This document shows positions 45,737 to 54,920 of a DNA stretch of 64,000 nucleotides, piece after piece. Position 1 is the stretch's first letter. Each line of letters opens with the position of its first letter. The notes below the pieces were generated by a model, which saw nothing but the letters and a program-made list of their open reading frames with translations, was not told the origin of the DNA and ran no database searches. The stretch is from JBBQXH01 sp963710975. Lineage in GTDB: Bacteria > Actinomycetota > Thermoleophilia > Gaiellales > Gaiellaceae. The stretch covers positions 1 through 64,000 of the forward strand of contig CAVQCG010000005.1 of assembly GCA_963710975.1 (NCBI GenBank), written 5' to 3'. Position numbers and translations under genes: made by a program.

Positions 45737-45899
45737 CGGAACGTGCCCACCTCCCCGATCGAGTCAGGGATCCGGAGAATCCGCGGCCGTTCATCGCGGC
45801 CCACGGCCGACAGCCTCAACTCTAAGCACAACTCCGAAAAAACGGAACTGGCCTGGATCGGTCCCGAGGCCCGCAATCTCAGATGGGGGCCAGCCTTCC

Positions 45900-46661
45900 T
45901 CACCACGGGTTACCGAGCGCCACCGTTACTGCCTCTGCACTCACGCCGCTCGCATCTTGGCTCGCGAGGAACACGATTGTCGCCGCCACCTCGTCCACAG
46001 TCACGACCCGACCTGCCGGAGACCCGGCGCCGCGCTCTGCCCACACCTCGTCGACCGATATTGCGCGGCGGGCGGCTTCACGCTCCGCGGATCGTTCCGC
46101 CATCTCGGTGCGCACCCACCCGGGAAGGACAGCGTTGCACGTCACTCCATGCGGCGCGAGATCCTGAGCGGCCGCCCGCATGAGACCCAGCACACCGTGC
46201 TTCGACGCACAGTAGGCAGACATGCGCGCACCGCCGAACTCCCCAGACGTCGAGCTGACCATGACGACTCGTCCGTACCCGCGCTCGACCATATCCCGTG
46301 CGGCCTGGCGCGTCAGCTCGAACGGCGCATGCAGGTTCGTCGCCATCGTCGCATGCCAGACCGCCGTATCGAGCTCCCAGATCTCGCGTTCACCGGCCGA
46401 TCCCACAGCCGCGTTGTTGACGAGGATCTCGATCGGTCCGAGACACCGCCTGGCCTCAGCGACTACCCGCTCGCACGCCTCCGGCTCGGCAAGGTCGGCG
46501 ACGAGGAACTCGACGCTCGCCTCGTCGGCAAGGCTGCGAAGCTCGCTCTCTGTACGGGCGACCGCAAGCACGCGGGCGCCACGCTGAGCGAGCAGCCGAG
46601 CCGTCGCGCGACCGATACCCCTGCCGGCGCCGGTGACGATCGCGACTCGGTCCCGAGGCAT
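45900..46661 (-). CDS. short-chain dehydrogenase/reductase (SDR)
   Basis: 253 residues from ATG 46661, with GAAGGAGGAGCG upstream; the open frame extends to 46805 but without a ribosome site. Classical SDR motifs are TGAGRGIG (10-17), NNAA (82-85), the Ser-rich strand VVMVSSTSG and Tyr150-Lys154 in SAYCASKHG. It ends EAVTVALGNPW, close to the usual VDGG position. It reduces or oxidises a carbonyl/alcohol with NAD(P). It is about 160 bp upstream of hyuA2 on the same strand and could be transcribed with it. Confidence 0.9.
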   Translation of the reverse strand: MPRDRVAIVTGAGRGIGRATARLLAQRGARVLAVARTESELRSLADEASVEFLVADLAEPEACERVVAEARRCLGPIEILVNNAAVGSAGEREIWELDTAVWHATMATNLHAPFELTRQAARDMVERGYGRVVMVSSTSGEFGGARMSAYCASKHGVLGLMRAAAQDLAPHGVTCNAVLPGWVRTEMAERSAEREAARRAISVDEVWAERGAGSPAGRVVTVDEVAATIVFLASQDASGVSAEAVTVALGNPW

Positions 46662-47122
46662 CTGATCGCTCCTCCTTCGCACGCTGATGAGTACGCGGAC
46701 GTTAGTCGATCGCCTACGCCCAGAGTCGCTGCACGGATCAGCACCTTCCCGAAATGGGCACCAGGATTTCGCCACCGGTTTAGATGACCCGGCCCCTGAA
46801 TTCAAGTCAGATTCGCATCGACGGCTGAGAGAAGGCAGCCGCCTGACTGGCGCGCAGCCTGGCGCACGCGACAGTTACGCCCGCATTCCCTGTAAGGCAC
46901 CACCGAGCAAGAACACGTCTCTGAGCAGGCCGTTTCAGGCGTTACTGCCTGGCAGACACGTCCGGGTCGTCCTTCCTGCGCTCGATGTCGTAGAACTCCT
47001 CCGACGTGGGCTGCTCATCGTTTCCCATCGTTGCGGGCTGCGGAAGCGGGCGGTGGCGTCAACGACGGCGCGAGCCACGCCAGCCGGGGGCTCGGCCACG
47101 CATGCGTCGGGATCGTGCCGCC
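46662..47122. other. 461 bp spacer, nothing recognised
   Basis: Separates the SDR start from the 3' end of the dimethylformamidase operon. Frames present are Arg/Ser-rich and unsupported. No T-tailed hairpin was found after the operon. Confidence 0.4.
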
Positions 47123-49366
47123 CTAGGGTGAGGGCGGGAACCCCTCGGACATGAAGCGCCGCAGCACGTTCTCGGTGATGCGCGCGATGTCGTTCTGGTA
47201 GCCGTTGTGCGACAGGGCGCCGGTCCAGGCGATCGACCCGACGGAGAAGACGGCGCCGCCGCCGCGCATGGGGATGTACACCACGTCCGAGCGCACCGCC
47301 ACGCTCTGTGTCCCGCCCGTGATCGGCGGTGTCTCCAGCAGGTCCTCGGATACCTGCTGGTAGTCGTCTGAGTGCAGGCCGACCGACGACGCGACGAGCA
47401 GCGCCTCGGGCGGCGAGCCCAGTTCGAGGTCGTACCGATCCAGCTCCGCACCGGCCGCGCCGTCGCCCATCAGCCCGAAGTCCCCGAAGTCCGTCTGCTC
47501 GACGCCTTCGAAGATGAAGGACGCGGCGGGGTCGAAGCTGTCTGGCATGCGCTGGTACGGAGCCGAGCGATCGAACCCCTCGCTACCCATCCCCACGCCG
47601 AAGAGCCGCTGCGGAGCACGGCCCTTGCTGCGCCACATGCCGCATTTCTCGCCGGTCGTCTGATGGTGGTGCTCGCCGGGCCACGCCTGGTGCGGGCGCG
47701 AGCCGTTCTCCGAGCGCCGGACCTCCATCAGGTACGGCCTCTCGGGGTCGTAGGAGACAAGCCAGTAGAAGCCGTTGCCGCCGAGGTACATCAGCCTGCC
47801 CGACTCGTCGACGTACGTCTCCAGCGCATCCATCTCGCGGGCCGACACGTACTCCGGGTGGCTCCCGGTCAGGACGACCGAGTAATGGCGGAGCAGGTCG
47901 ACGCCCTCGCGGTGCAGGTCCTCATCGCAAGCGACGTCGTACTCGATGCCGAGCTCGTCCAACCAGTCGACGATGCAGAGGTCGGCCGGAAACTGCCAGG
48001 GCGCCTCCGCGGTGAACCAGCCGTAGTACCCCGGCCGCATGTTGATGATCGGCCGTCGACGCGAGCTGAAGACCACCCCCGACCCGTCGGGGTGCAGCTC
48101 GTAGCACGACCGGCCGAAGTCGTAGTGCTGTTGCAGCTGGAAGTCGTCTCGATGGAGAACCGGTACGTGTCCTGCGAGCAGTTCGGCGCCGGCCGCATCG
48201 AACGGAAGACGGTCGTTGGCGTAGGCGAGGTACGAACCGGTCGGGATCAGCAGCAGGACGGACGATCGCGGGTCGGCCGCCCCGGGCCGCACGAAGAACG
48301 GAATGTGTTCCTCCGCGCCCGCGCCGCGCAGTCGGACGGCATAGACGCCGCTCCGCAGGTCGCTCGGGATGACGAACTCGAACGCAGCAGGCCAGGCGGA
48401 GTCGTCAAGGTCGTCCTCATGGAAATGGATCGCGCCGTACGACTCGGGGTCGAGCCGGTAGTCCTCGGCAGCTCCATCCCAGGCAGAACCGGTGACACCA
48501 CGCGTCGGCGTGTTGACGCACGTGCCGTGCAGGGCGCTCTGCGAGGTGTCGGCGACGTGTCGCAAAAGCGCGCGGTCCGCGCGATTTGACACAGCGAAGT
48601 CCCAGCTCGCGAGGGCAGTACCGGCACCGTCGCCCGCGCGCAGCGACGGGTTCCCCAGCTTGCCGCTGAAGTGCGCGCAGGCGGCCCACGCCTCGTCCCG
48701 CCGTCGCGACAGGGCAGCCATCCGGAAGGGCGCATCCGCCACGAGCGCCTTCGATCCCAGCGTGCCCGCCGCGCGCCCGGGCGCCGCACGATTCGCCGCC
48801 GGCAGAACGCGATCCCCACGTGACCTCGCCGGCGTCTGCTCGATCCACGCCTGTTCGCGTTGCAGGTCGAAGGCCGCCCGGACGCGGTACCACGTGTGGG
48901 GCTGCAAGGGCTCCTCGACTGAGATGCGGGTCTGCTGGTTCCCGTCACCGACCCACAGCGCCAAGCGGCCATCCTCCACGACCACGGCGTAGCCGCTGGC
49001 ACGATCCACGTCCCACGTCCCCAGCACCCCCTGGAGTCGCCCGTCAAGCGATGTCGGGAACAAATCCAGCGAGGCGGACAGCGACGAGGAACGGGACAGA
49101 AGGCCCTCGGGGTCCGGCACCTCCACGTATGACCCCGAGTTGTCCGGCTGACGCACCGCGGGATACTCGCCGTCGATCGCAGAGGCAATCTCCGTCTCGC
49201 GGAAGCCGGGACCATCGGGCCGATCGAGGCCGTGGCGCAACCGAACGAGCCGCGCCGCGTACCGCTCGACGTCCTCTCCGCTGACATGAAACGAAATGGA
49301 ATCGCCCGGGGCGACGCTGAACTGCGACGCGTAGCCGAACAGCGCTGGCCTCCACGACTCGCTCAC
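47123..49366 (-). CDS. dmfA2: N,N-dimethylformamidase-like large (beta) subunit
   Basis: 747 residues, intact, starting at ATG 49366 and overlapping the small-subunit stop by 4 bp. A LamG-like segment lies at about 95-180 (SLSASLDLFPTSLDGRLQGVLGTWDVD, WYRVRAAFDLQ). The C-terminal catalytic domain has LLLIPTGSYLAYANDR (about 371-386) and VVLTGSHPEYVSAREMDALETYVDESGRLMYLGGNGFYW (about 497-535); His503 and Glu505 match the His-x-Glu at the iron site of the Paracoccus enzyme as I recall it. Such enzymes cleave DMF to dimethylamine and formate in an alpha-beta complex. Length fits the known large subunit (about 760). The exact amide substrate is inferred. Confidence 0.88.
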   Translation of the reverse strand: MSESWRPALFGYASQFSVAPGDSISFHVSGEDVERYAARLVRLRHGLDRPDGPGFRETEIASAIDGEYPAVRQPDNSGSYVEVPDPEGLLSRSSSLSASLDLFPTSLDGRLQGVLGTWDVDRASGYAVVVEDGRLALWVGDGNQQTRISVEEPLQPHTWYRVRAAFDLQREQAWIEQTPARSRGDRVLPAANRAAPGRAAGTLGSKALVADAPFRMAALSRRRDEAWAACAHFSGKLGNPSLRAGDGAGTALASWDFAVSNRADRALLRHVADTSQSALHGTCVNTPTRGVTGSAWDGAAEDYRLDPESYGAIHFHEDDLDDSAWPAAFEFVIPSDLRSGVYAVRLRGAGAEEHIPFFVRPGAADPRSSVLLLIPTGSYLAYANDRLPFDAAGAELLAGHVPVLHRDDFQLQQHYDFGRSCYELHPDGSGVVFSSRRRPIINMRPGYYGWFTAEAPWQFPADLCIVDWLDELGIEYDVACDEDLHREGVDLLRHYSVVLTGSHPEYVSAREMDALETYVDESGRLMYLGGNGFYWLVSYDPERPYLMEVRRSENGSRPHQAWPGEHHHQTTGEKCGMWRSKGRAPQRLFGVGMGSEGFDRSAPYQRMPDSFDPAASFIFEGVEQTDFGDFGLMGDGAAGAELDRYDLELGSPPEALLVASSVGLHSDDYQQVSEDLLETPPITGGTQSVAVRSDVVYIPMRGGGAVFSVGSIAWTGALSHNGYQNDIARITENVLRRFMSEGFPPSP

Positions 49367-49728
49367 GACACCGCCTCCGTCGATCCGAGCAAGCCCAACT
49401 CCCGCAGTCGCGAGACGAACGCCGCATGCTCGGCCTCGTCGACCGAGCCGTACACGACATCCTCGATGGCGACCGCCCCCTCATCCCGCTGGCCGGTCAC
49501 CTTGGCGAGGCGCCAGCCTTCCTCGTCGGCGAGTCGCACGATCACGTACTTGCCCTCGGTGTCGGCGGCCCGGAAGACGTTCAGCACCCGCGCGAGCTCG
49601 TCGGGGTGCGGGCCAAACGGATTCTGCCGATGAGTCTCGATCAGCCACGCCAGATCGGCCCTACCGAGCCGTCTCAGCGTTGTCTGCGCGAAAAGCTCGT
49701 AGACCGGAGCGGCCGCGTCACGGAGCAC
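49363..49728 (-). CDS. dmfA1: N,N-dimethylformamidase-like small (alpha) subunit
   Basis: 121 residues from ATG 49728, helical, with LIETHRQNPFGPHPDELARVLNVFRAADTEGKYVIVR as its most distinctive part, followed by WRLAKVTGQRDEGAVAIEDVVYGSVDEAEHAAFVSRL. The known DMFase small subunit is about 130 residues and is encoded immediately before the large subunit, as here with a 4-bp overlap. It likely stabilises the large subunit in the holoenzyme. Identification rests mostly on size, position and general resemblance. Confidence 0.75.
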   Translation of the reverse strand: MLRDAAAPVYELFAQTTLRRLGRADLAWLIETHRQNPFGPHPDELARVLNVFRAADTEGKYVIVRLADEEGWRLAKVTGQRDEGAVAIEDVVYGSVDEAEHAAFVSRLRELGLLGSTEAVS

Positions 49729-49737
49729 GGATACCTC

Positions 49738-50859
49738 CTACCTGCTCGGCTGCGTGGTGCGGGTGCGGACGTCGCCGGGGTCGTAGAGGGGCATGGTTGA
49801 CACGGTTCCCGACCGCTCGCCGTGCCTCGTGCACACGGTCACTGCTATACCGGGAATCGCGTGATTGGGTCCCACGTAGGCCATGGCCACACCCCGGCCG
49901 AAGGTGGGCGAGAACGAACCACTCGTAACCCGGCCGATCGACACGCCATCGATCGCGACGTCGTCCCCGGTCTCCGCGACGCTCTCGTCGTCAAGGCGAA
50001 GCCAAACCAGACTCCGGCTGACGCCGTTCCTCCTCACGGCGGCGAGCGCATCCCGCCCGATAAAGGCCGGCTTGTCAAAGCGAACCACCCGACCTATGCC
50101 AGCCTCCAGCGGATTGGTCTCGGCATCGTGCTCGTTGCCGACAAGGAGATAGCCAGCCTCCTGCCTGAGGCTCTCGAGCGCAGCCTGGCCGCACGGCAGG
50201 ATGTCCTCGCCCCTCCCGGCCTCGAGAAGCGCCTGCCACAACGGCTCCGCCGCATCCGGATGCACATGAAACTCGTACCCCTTCTCCCCCGTGTAGCCCA
50301 TGCGCGCGAGCGTGCACTCCGACCCCGCCGCGCTGGTGCGGATGAAACGGTAGTACCGCAGCGGCTTGACCGGCTCGGAGCCGACGAGCGCTTCGACGAC
50401 CTCCTGCGACCGGGGTCCCTGCACCGCCAACGTCGTCCACTCCGATGTGATGTCAGAGATGCCGACATCAAAGCCGTCGGCCTGCTCGGAGATCCATGCT
50501 CCGTCGTCCTGGTTGCCCGTGATGAGCAAGAACTCCCTCTCGCCCATCCGCCACAGTGTCCCGTCGTCGACCATATTGCCCTCGTGGTTACACATCGCCG
50601 TGTAGCGAACCTGCCCAATAGCGAGGTCGGCAAAGTCGTTCGTGAGTAGACGCTCGACGAACCGGGAGGCCTCTGGGCCCTGGATGCGAAACTCGGCCAT
50701 GTAGTCGAGATCGCAGATGCTCACACGCTCACGCGTAGCAACGTGCTCGTCGACATGTCCACGCGCGTACTGCCACGGCAGCCAGTAGCCAAAGAGGTCA
50801 CGCATCTCGGCCCCCGCGGCAAGCCCAACGCGGTGGAACGGTGTCTCCCTCGGGGCCAT
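49738..50859 (-). CDS. GcvT-family (aminomethyltransferase-like) folate-dependent protein
   Basis: 373 residues from ATG 50859 (MAPRETPFH), intact. Family blocks present: REHVATRERVSICDLDYMAEFRIQGPEASRFVERLLTND, DDGTLWRMGEREFLLITGN, ISDITSEWTTLAVQGPRSQEVVEAL, ARMGYTGEKGYEFHVHP, CGQAALESLRQEAGYLLVGNEHD and the C-terminal barrel VTSGSFSPTFGRGVAMAYV. It is in an operon with cupin and DMFase genes and not with gcvH/gcvP, so it probably moves a methyl or C1 group from an N-methyl compound to tetrahydrofolate, as in demethylases of this family, rather than serving glycine cleavage. Its C-terminus is duplicated at 29526-29705. Confidence 0.88.
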   Translation of the reverse strand: MAPRETPFHRVGLAAGAEMRDLFGYWLPWQYARGHVDEHVATRERVSICDLDYMAEFRIQGPEASRFVERLLTNDFADLAIGQVRYTAMCNHEGNMVDDGTLWRMGEREFLLITGNQDDGAWISEQADGFDVGISDITSEWTTLAVQGPRSQEVVEALVGSEPVKPLRYYRFIRTSAAGSECTLARMGYTGEKGYEFHVHPDAAEPLWQALLEAGRGEDILPCGQAALESLRQEAGYLLVGNEHDAETNPLEAGIGRVVRFDKPAFIGRDALAAVRRNGVSRSLVWLRLDDESVAETGDDVAIDGVSIGRVTSGSFSPTFGRGVAMAYVGPNHAIPGIAVTVCTRHGERSGTVSTMPLYDPGDVRTRTTQPSR

Positions 50860-50864
50860 CCGAA

Positions 50865-51215
50865 CTAGTCCGTCTGGATGAAGAAATGCAGCACGGGCTC
50901 GACGACCGTCCACGTCGAGCGGGTCCCCTTGAGGAAAGACGCCGTCTCGCCCGGCCCTAGGTCCCACGTCGTCCCGTCCTCCAACGCGACCCGCAGGATT
51001 CCCTCGATCATGACGAAGGTCTCGTCGACGCCGAACAGGTACGGGAACTCGGACTCCTCGCAGCGCCACATTCCGGCCTTGAGCGTCCGGCCTTCCGCGC
51101 CCGTCGACCGCAGCCAGGCAACGACGCCGGCCTCGCCGCCCTCGGCGCCGACGAATGCGTCGTACTCCGATTCCGGCGGGTGAGTGCTGGATCGGTAGGC
51201 CACCTGCTGCTCCAT
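50865..51215 (-). CDS. cupin-domain protein
   Basis: 116 residues from ATG 51215 with TGGAGGT upstream. A single cupin barrel: GRTLKAGMWRCEESEFPYLFGVDETFVMIEGILRVALEDG then WDLGPGETASFLKGTRSTWTVVEPVLHFF. This is the Cupin_3 (ethanolamine/ureidoglycolate-related) pattern in which the first-motif His residues are largely replaced, so metal binding is uncertain. It is first in the cupin, GcvT-like, dmfA1, dmfA2 operon, 5 bp before the GcvT-like start. The role is unknown; ligand sensing or assistance to the pathway is possible. Confidence 0.82.
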   Translation of the reverse strand: MEQQVAYRSSTHPPESEYDAFVGAEGGEAGVVAWLRSTGAEGRTLKAGMWRCEESEFPYLFGVDETFVMIEGILRVALEDGTTWDLGPGETASFLKGTRSTWTVVEPVLHFFIQTD

Positions 51216-51419
51216 CGGACCTCCAGTGGTCAGCTCAGCCCCAGTACGACGAGCCACGATCGAGCCTCGCCAAACTGAGGCCAAGGCTCGGTCAGCGACG
51301 CGGCCGATGCTAGATCACGCCTTCCCGCGCGTCAACCAGCAACGCCGACGCGGCTGGGATCGCGTCCGGCGCGTGCCCGACGGACGCTGACAAGATCCAC
51401 CACAACCCCGAGTGCGACG

Positions 51420-51637
51420 ACGCCTGAGCCTGTCGCAAGCGGGCCCGCTCCTGCGTGCTCAGCACGTCCTGGCGCTCGCCACGGTCGGCCTCTTCCTGAC
51501 GCAGCCAGTTACGCAACGACTGCGCCGAACCAGCCCCGCTCGGCCGCCAACTGATTTGCCGACGGCACACCACTCCGCAGCATCCGCACCACCTCAAGCT
51601 GGAACTCCGGCGGGTACGGCGGTCTCGTCCTTAGCAT
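51420..51637 (-). mobile_element. IS3-type transposase orfA remnant
   Basis: From ATG 51637 the minus strand reads LRTRPPYPPEFQLEVVRMLRSGVPSANQLAAE, the helix-turn-helix start of IS3-family OrfA. A one-base shift near 51530 follows, then AQSLRNWLRQEEADRGERQDVLSTQERARLRQ. The coiled-coil end and all of orfB (DDE domain) are missing, and no matching terminal inverted repeats are obvious. It lies exactly between the catabolic region and the sulfatase gene, so it is a scar of past rearrangement there. Confidence 0.75.
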
Positions 51638-51811
51638 CTCACGCTTCTCCCTCGAGCCACTACTAGGCTCGAAAGCATCACGGTGTCAACGAGACCGGGT
51701 CAACTCCACTTCCACAGCGCGTCAACAACCTCCCTGGGACATACAGCTAGTGCCAGACGCCTGAAGGTGTCGTATGCTCGGCTGGTGAGCGATGCAGTGA
51801 CTCCTTCCGGC

Positions 51812-53410
51812 ATGTCCGGAGGGGACATCTCCCGTCGGCGCTTCCTCGAGCGATCGGCGGTGCTCGCCGGATCTCTATGGCTCGGAGGCCTCTCGGCTCG
51901 CGCTGCGCGCGCCGCCGGTACTGGGCCCCCCGAGAGCTTGGCCCCGATGAACGTGGTCATGTTCGTGACCGACCAGGAGCGGGCGATTCAGCACTTCCCG
52001 ATTGGTTGGGCCCAGCGGAACCTGCCGGGGCTCATGCAGCTCCGGCGGCACGGGGTGACCTTCGAGAACGCATTCACGAACGCGTGCATGTGCTCTCCCG
52101 CCCGCTCCACGATCCTGTCCGGGTACTTCCCGGCCCAGCACGGGGTGAAGTACACACTCGAGGCGGACATGGAGCCGCCTGCGAACCCCCAGGTGCCGCT
52201 CCCGACCCCAGACAGCTTGGCGAACATCGCGACGGTCATGTCGGCCGCTGGCTACAACGTCATCTATAAGGGCAAGTGGCACTGCAGCAAGCCCGCCGGT
52301 TCCACCTGGAGTCCGTCGGACGTCTCAGAGTACGGGTTCTCCAGGTGGAACCCGGCCGACGCCGGCGCCAACCAGAGCATCCCCGAGATGGGCGGGGGCA
52401 TCGCGAACAACGACGGCCGCTTCATGACGTCGGTGGGCGACATCAGCACGGGTGACGAGGGCGCCCTCGAGTTCCTCACCTCGGTCGCGACGTCAGAGCA
52501 GCCGTTTTTCATGATCATCTCCCTGGTCAACCCTCACGACGTGCTCATGTATCCGCGGAACTTCGCGGCAGCGGGGTACAGCAGACAGTGGCTCGAGGGT
52601 GAGATCGGCCTCCCGGCCACGGTGGACGAAAACCTCAGGCTGAAGCCCCGCGCGCAGGAGGCCTTCCTCAGGATCTTCAACCTGACCGGCACGCCCCGAA
52701 CGCCCCAGCAGAAGCGGGACTACCTCAACTTCTACGGCAATCTCATGAGGGCCTCGGACAACTACCTCGTGAACGTCCTAGCCGCGCTCAAATCGGTGAC
52801 CACATCATCCGGCTCGTCGCTCTACGACGACACCCTCGTCATCCGCACCTCCGACCACGGCGAGATGGGCCTGGCCCACGGAGGCCTACGGGAGAAGAAC
52901 TTCAACTTCTACGAAGAGTCCCTTCGCGTGCCTCTCGTCTACTCGAACCCCCGGTTGTTCCCGCAGCCCCGGCGCTCGAGCGCACTGGTTTCGCACGTGG
53001 ACTTCCTGCCCACCCTGGCGAGCCTCTTTGCCGCGCCGCAGAGTGCGCGCTCGGCTTGGCAAGGCCGTGACTACTCGTCGCTCGTTCTGGGGAGCCAGGG
53101 AGAACCCGTCCAGGACTACATCGTCTTCACGTACGACGACTACCAGTCCGGACAGGCGCACGGCCCCTACGTGCCGCCGCCGCAGCACATCGTCAGCATC
53201 CGCGAGACCCGGTGGAAGATCGCGCAGTACTACGATCCCGCCGGCACCGTCCCCGACGAGTGGGAGATGTACGACCTGAAGACCGATCCCCTCGAGACCA
53301 CCAACCTCGCCCGGCCCGGCTACAAGCGCACGCCTGCCGAGAGGGCTCAGTTCGGCCGCCTGCGCAAGAAGCTCGCCGAGGTGCAGGCGACGCGCCTGCA
53401 GCCGCTCTAG
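51812..53410 (+). CDS. Tat-exported sulfatase (arylsulfatase/choline-sulfatase superfamily)
   Basis: About 532 residues from ATG 51812; a GTG at 51785 is an alternative and neither has a clear ribosome site. A twin-arginine signal (SRRRFLERSAVLAGSLWLGG) precedes the alkaline-phosphatase-fold sulfatase domain. The sulfatase signature CSPAR places the formylglycine cysteine at Cys94, with downstream YKGKWHCSK, SDHGEMGLAHGG, RVPLVYSNP and WEMYDLKTDPLETTNLA. The unusual MCSPARST context is standard for Cys-type sulfatases, so a formylglycine-generating enzyme should be encoded elsewhere. It removes sulfate esters outside the membrane; the natural substrate is unknown. Confidence 0.92.
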   Translation: MSGGDISRRRFLERSAVLAGSLWLGGLSARAARAAGTGPPESLAPMNVVMFVTDQERAIQHFPIGWAQRNLPGLMQLRRHGVTFENAFTNACMCSPARSTILSGYFPAQHGVKYTLEADMEPPANPQVPLPTPDSLANIATVMSAAGYNVIYKGKWHCSKPAGSTWSPSDVSEYGFSRWNPADAGANQSIPEMGGGIANNDGRFMTSVGDISTGDEGALEFLTSVATSEQPFFMIISLVNPHDVLMYPRNFAAAGYSRQWLEGEIGLPATVDENLRLKPRAQEAFLRIFNLTGTPRTPQQKRDYLNFYGNLMRASDNYLVNVLAALKSVTTSSGSSLYDDTLVIRTSDHGEMGLAHGGLREKNFNFYEESLRVPLVYSNPRLFPQPRRSSALVSHVDFLPTLASLFAAPQSARSAWQGRDYSSLVLGSQGEPVQDYIVFTYDDYQSGQAHGPYVPPPQHIVSIRETRWKIAQYYDPAGTVPDEWEMYDLKTDPLETTNLARPGYKRTPAERAQFGRLRKKLAEVQATRLQPL

Positions 53411-53932
53411 GGGCTGCCTTGCGAGCCCGACGTCCGTCGTTCCGGCTGGCTCGTCTGCGGTGCGGTACGCCGCGCCGTCCTCGCGCAGCGAAATCGTGCG
53501 ATCCTTCCAGTCTGTCGTGGGTCCTTCCAGTCTGGCGAGGACGGTCTCCGATTGAGGCAAGGATCGCAGATGGGACTTGCCGCTCCCCGCTGCCACTCTT
53601 CCGTCCGGCTCGCCCGTAGTGGATGACCTCGCCGCAGCTAAGGCAACAGCGCAGCCAGTGCGAGGAGGAGATGGCGGACGCAACCTCGGCCGCGCCTGCC
53701 CCACCTCCCCTGGAAGCGACGTCGTCGAGCGCGACGGAGTTGCTCAGGAGAGGGTCTGGACTGGTCGACGACCGCGGCTGCAGTGCCCCGAGCCGAGGAC
53801 GCCGGAGCCCGCTCAACGTCACCACCGGACGGCGGCGATGGGCGATGAACGGGGCTCGTGCTGGTGAGGCGCCCGCATCAGGTTCCATTTTCGAGGGAGG
53901 CGGACATCACCGAGCGCAGGTAAACCGGACTC
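53411..53932. other. 522 bp spacer with a short direct repeat
   Basis: No supported gene. It contains two copies of TCCTTCCAGTCTG (53502-53514, 53522-53534). The remainder has only Arg-rich shadow frames. Confidence 0.45.
53502..53534. repeat. two 13-bp direct repeats at 20-bp spacing
   Basis: TCCTTCCAGTCTG twice, with a further matching CG after one variable base. The 20-bp period (about two helical turns) between the sulfatase stop and the next gene could be a regulator site, but there is no other support. Confidence 0.35.
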
Positions 53933-54808
53933 ATGCTCCGCACCGCGTTGCTCGTGACTACGTGCCTTGCATTGACATCTTTTGCAGCTCCGGCACACTC
54001 CTCCGTGATCTTCGCGCGTGACGCGACCTCCATTCGCCTGCAGATCGATGGCAAGGGGCGAGCCCTCGTCTCGTACGAGCAAGCAGGTAAGCCACGGCAT
54101 CTTCTGGCGTGGGGAGCGATCAACGCAGGCCTCGGCCTGCGCCTCGATTACTCCGGCGGGTGGGGCACGCTCGGAAAGCCGCTGTGGAAGCGGTTCGACA
54201 ACCGCGCCCGACCCTACGACGGCCCAGAGCTTGCCTGGTTCGTGACTGCGCGAAAGGCGCCCGACGGCTCCTACTGGGCGGTGCAACGCTGGCAGAGGCT
54301 ACTGCCCAACAACGGGCGCTCCCCAGCCAACCCCCTCGCTCGCGCCTGGGAGCTCCATCTCTCGCACTGGCGCGGCCCGCTTCCGGAGCTGTCGATTTGG
54401 CTCGACTGGATCGAGCATGGCAGCATCACGCATCTGTTCGGCCAGTACCGATATCAGGGCCGGCCTATCTTCGGATCTAGTAACACCCCTTCGGGACATC
54501 CACTCGATCGCTACGGACGTAACATCTATCTCGATACCTTCGACTCGCCGTATGGCCCCGGCTGGAAGCGCGAGAACTCGTTTCTTACACACCGCGCGAC
54601 CGGCACTTTCTGCTACGGCTTCTACCCGCGCACCGGAGTCAGCGGCACGGGTGATCGCTACCGCGCCACCGCGATCGGTCCCGGGGCTGCACCGGACGCC
54701 TACTGGGAGGCGCCCGCGGGCGGTCGGTACGATCCCTCGATCGACGACGCGATCACACTCATCGCTGATGAGATCCTCGCAAACGACCCACGTTGTCAGA
54801 AGCGATGA
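53933..54808 (+). CDS. secreted protein of unknown function
   Basis: 291 residues from ATG 53933. A signal peptide (LRTALLVTTCLALTSFAAPAHS) is followed by a beta-rich domain with many aromatics: SIRLQIDGKGRALVSYEQAGKPRHLLAWGAINA, then DYSGGWGTLGKPLWKRFDNRARPYDGP, ELSIWLDWIEHGSITHLFGQYRYQGRPIFG, TGTFCYGFYPRTGVSGTGDRYRATAIGPGAAPDAYWEAP. No catalytic pattern is apparent. Similar secreted proteins occur in soil actinobacteria as I recall, without assigned function. It is intact and stands in front of the envelope-glycan genes. Confidence 0.75.
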   Translation: MLRTALLVTTCLALTSFAAPAHSSVIFARDATSIRLQIDGKGRALVSYEQAGKPRHLLAWGAINAGLGLRLDYSGGWGTLGKPLWKRFDNRARPYDGPELAWFVTARKAPDGSYWAVQRWQRLLPNNGRSPANPLARAWELHLSHWRGPLPELSIWLDWIEHGSITHLFGQYRYQGRPIFGSSNTPSGHPLDRYGRNIYLDTFDSPYGPGWKRENSFLTHRATGTFCYGFYPRTGVSGTGDRYRATAIGPGAAPDAYWEAPAGGRYDPSIDDAITLIADEILANDPRCQKR

Positions 54809-54920
54809 CCAAAGCTCGTGGATGTAGCCTCATCTCCTGCTCCTTATAACATCTCGTTCTCAGGGGGTTCGATAACGCGATCGAAGCGCTGAGGCGCGTG
54901 CACCGGAGGTTCGTGGGCTC

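Noticed and set aside
47372..48589. 405-codon plus-strand open frame
   Set aside because: Antisense to the dimethylformamidase large subunit, no motifs.
49738..50859. Calling this gene gcvT of the glycine cleavage system
   Set aside because: It is 44 kb from gcvPA-gcvPB, in an operon with DMFase genes and without gcvH; family membership is kept but not the symbol.
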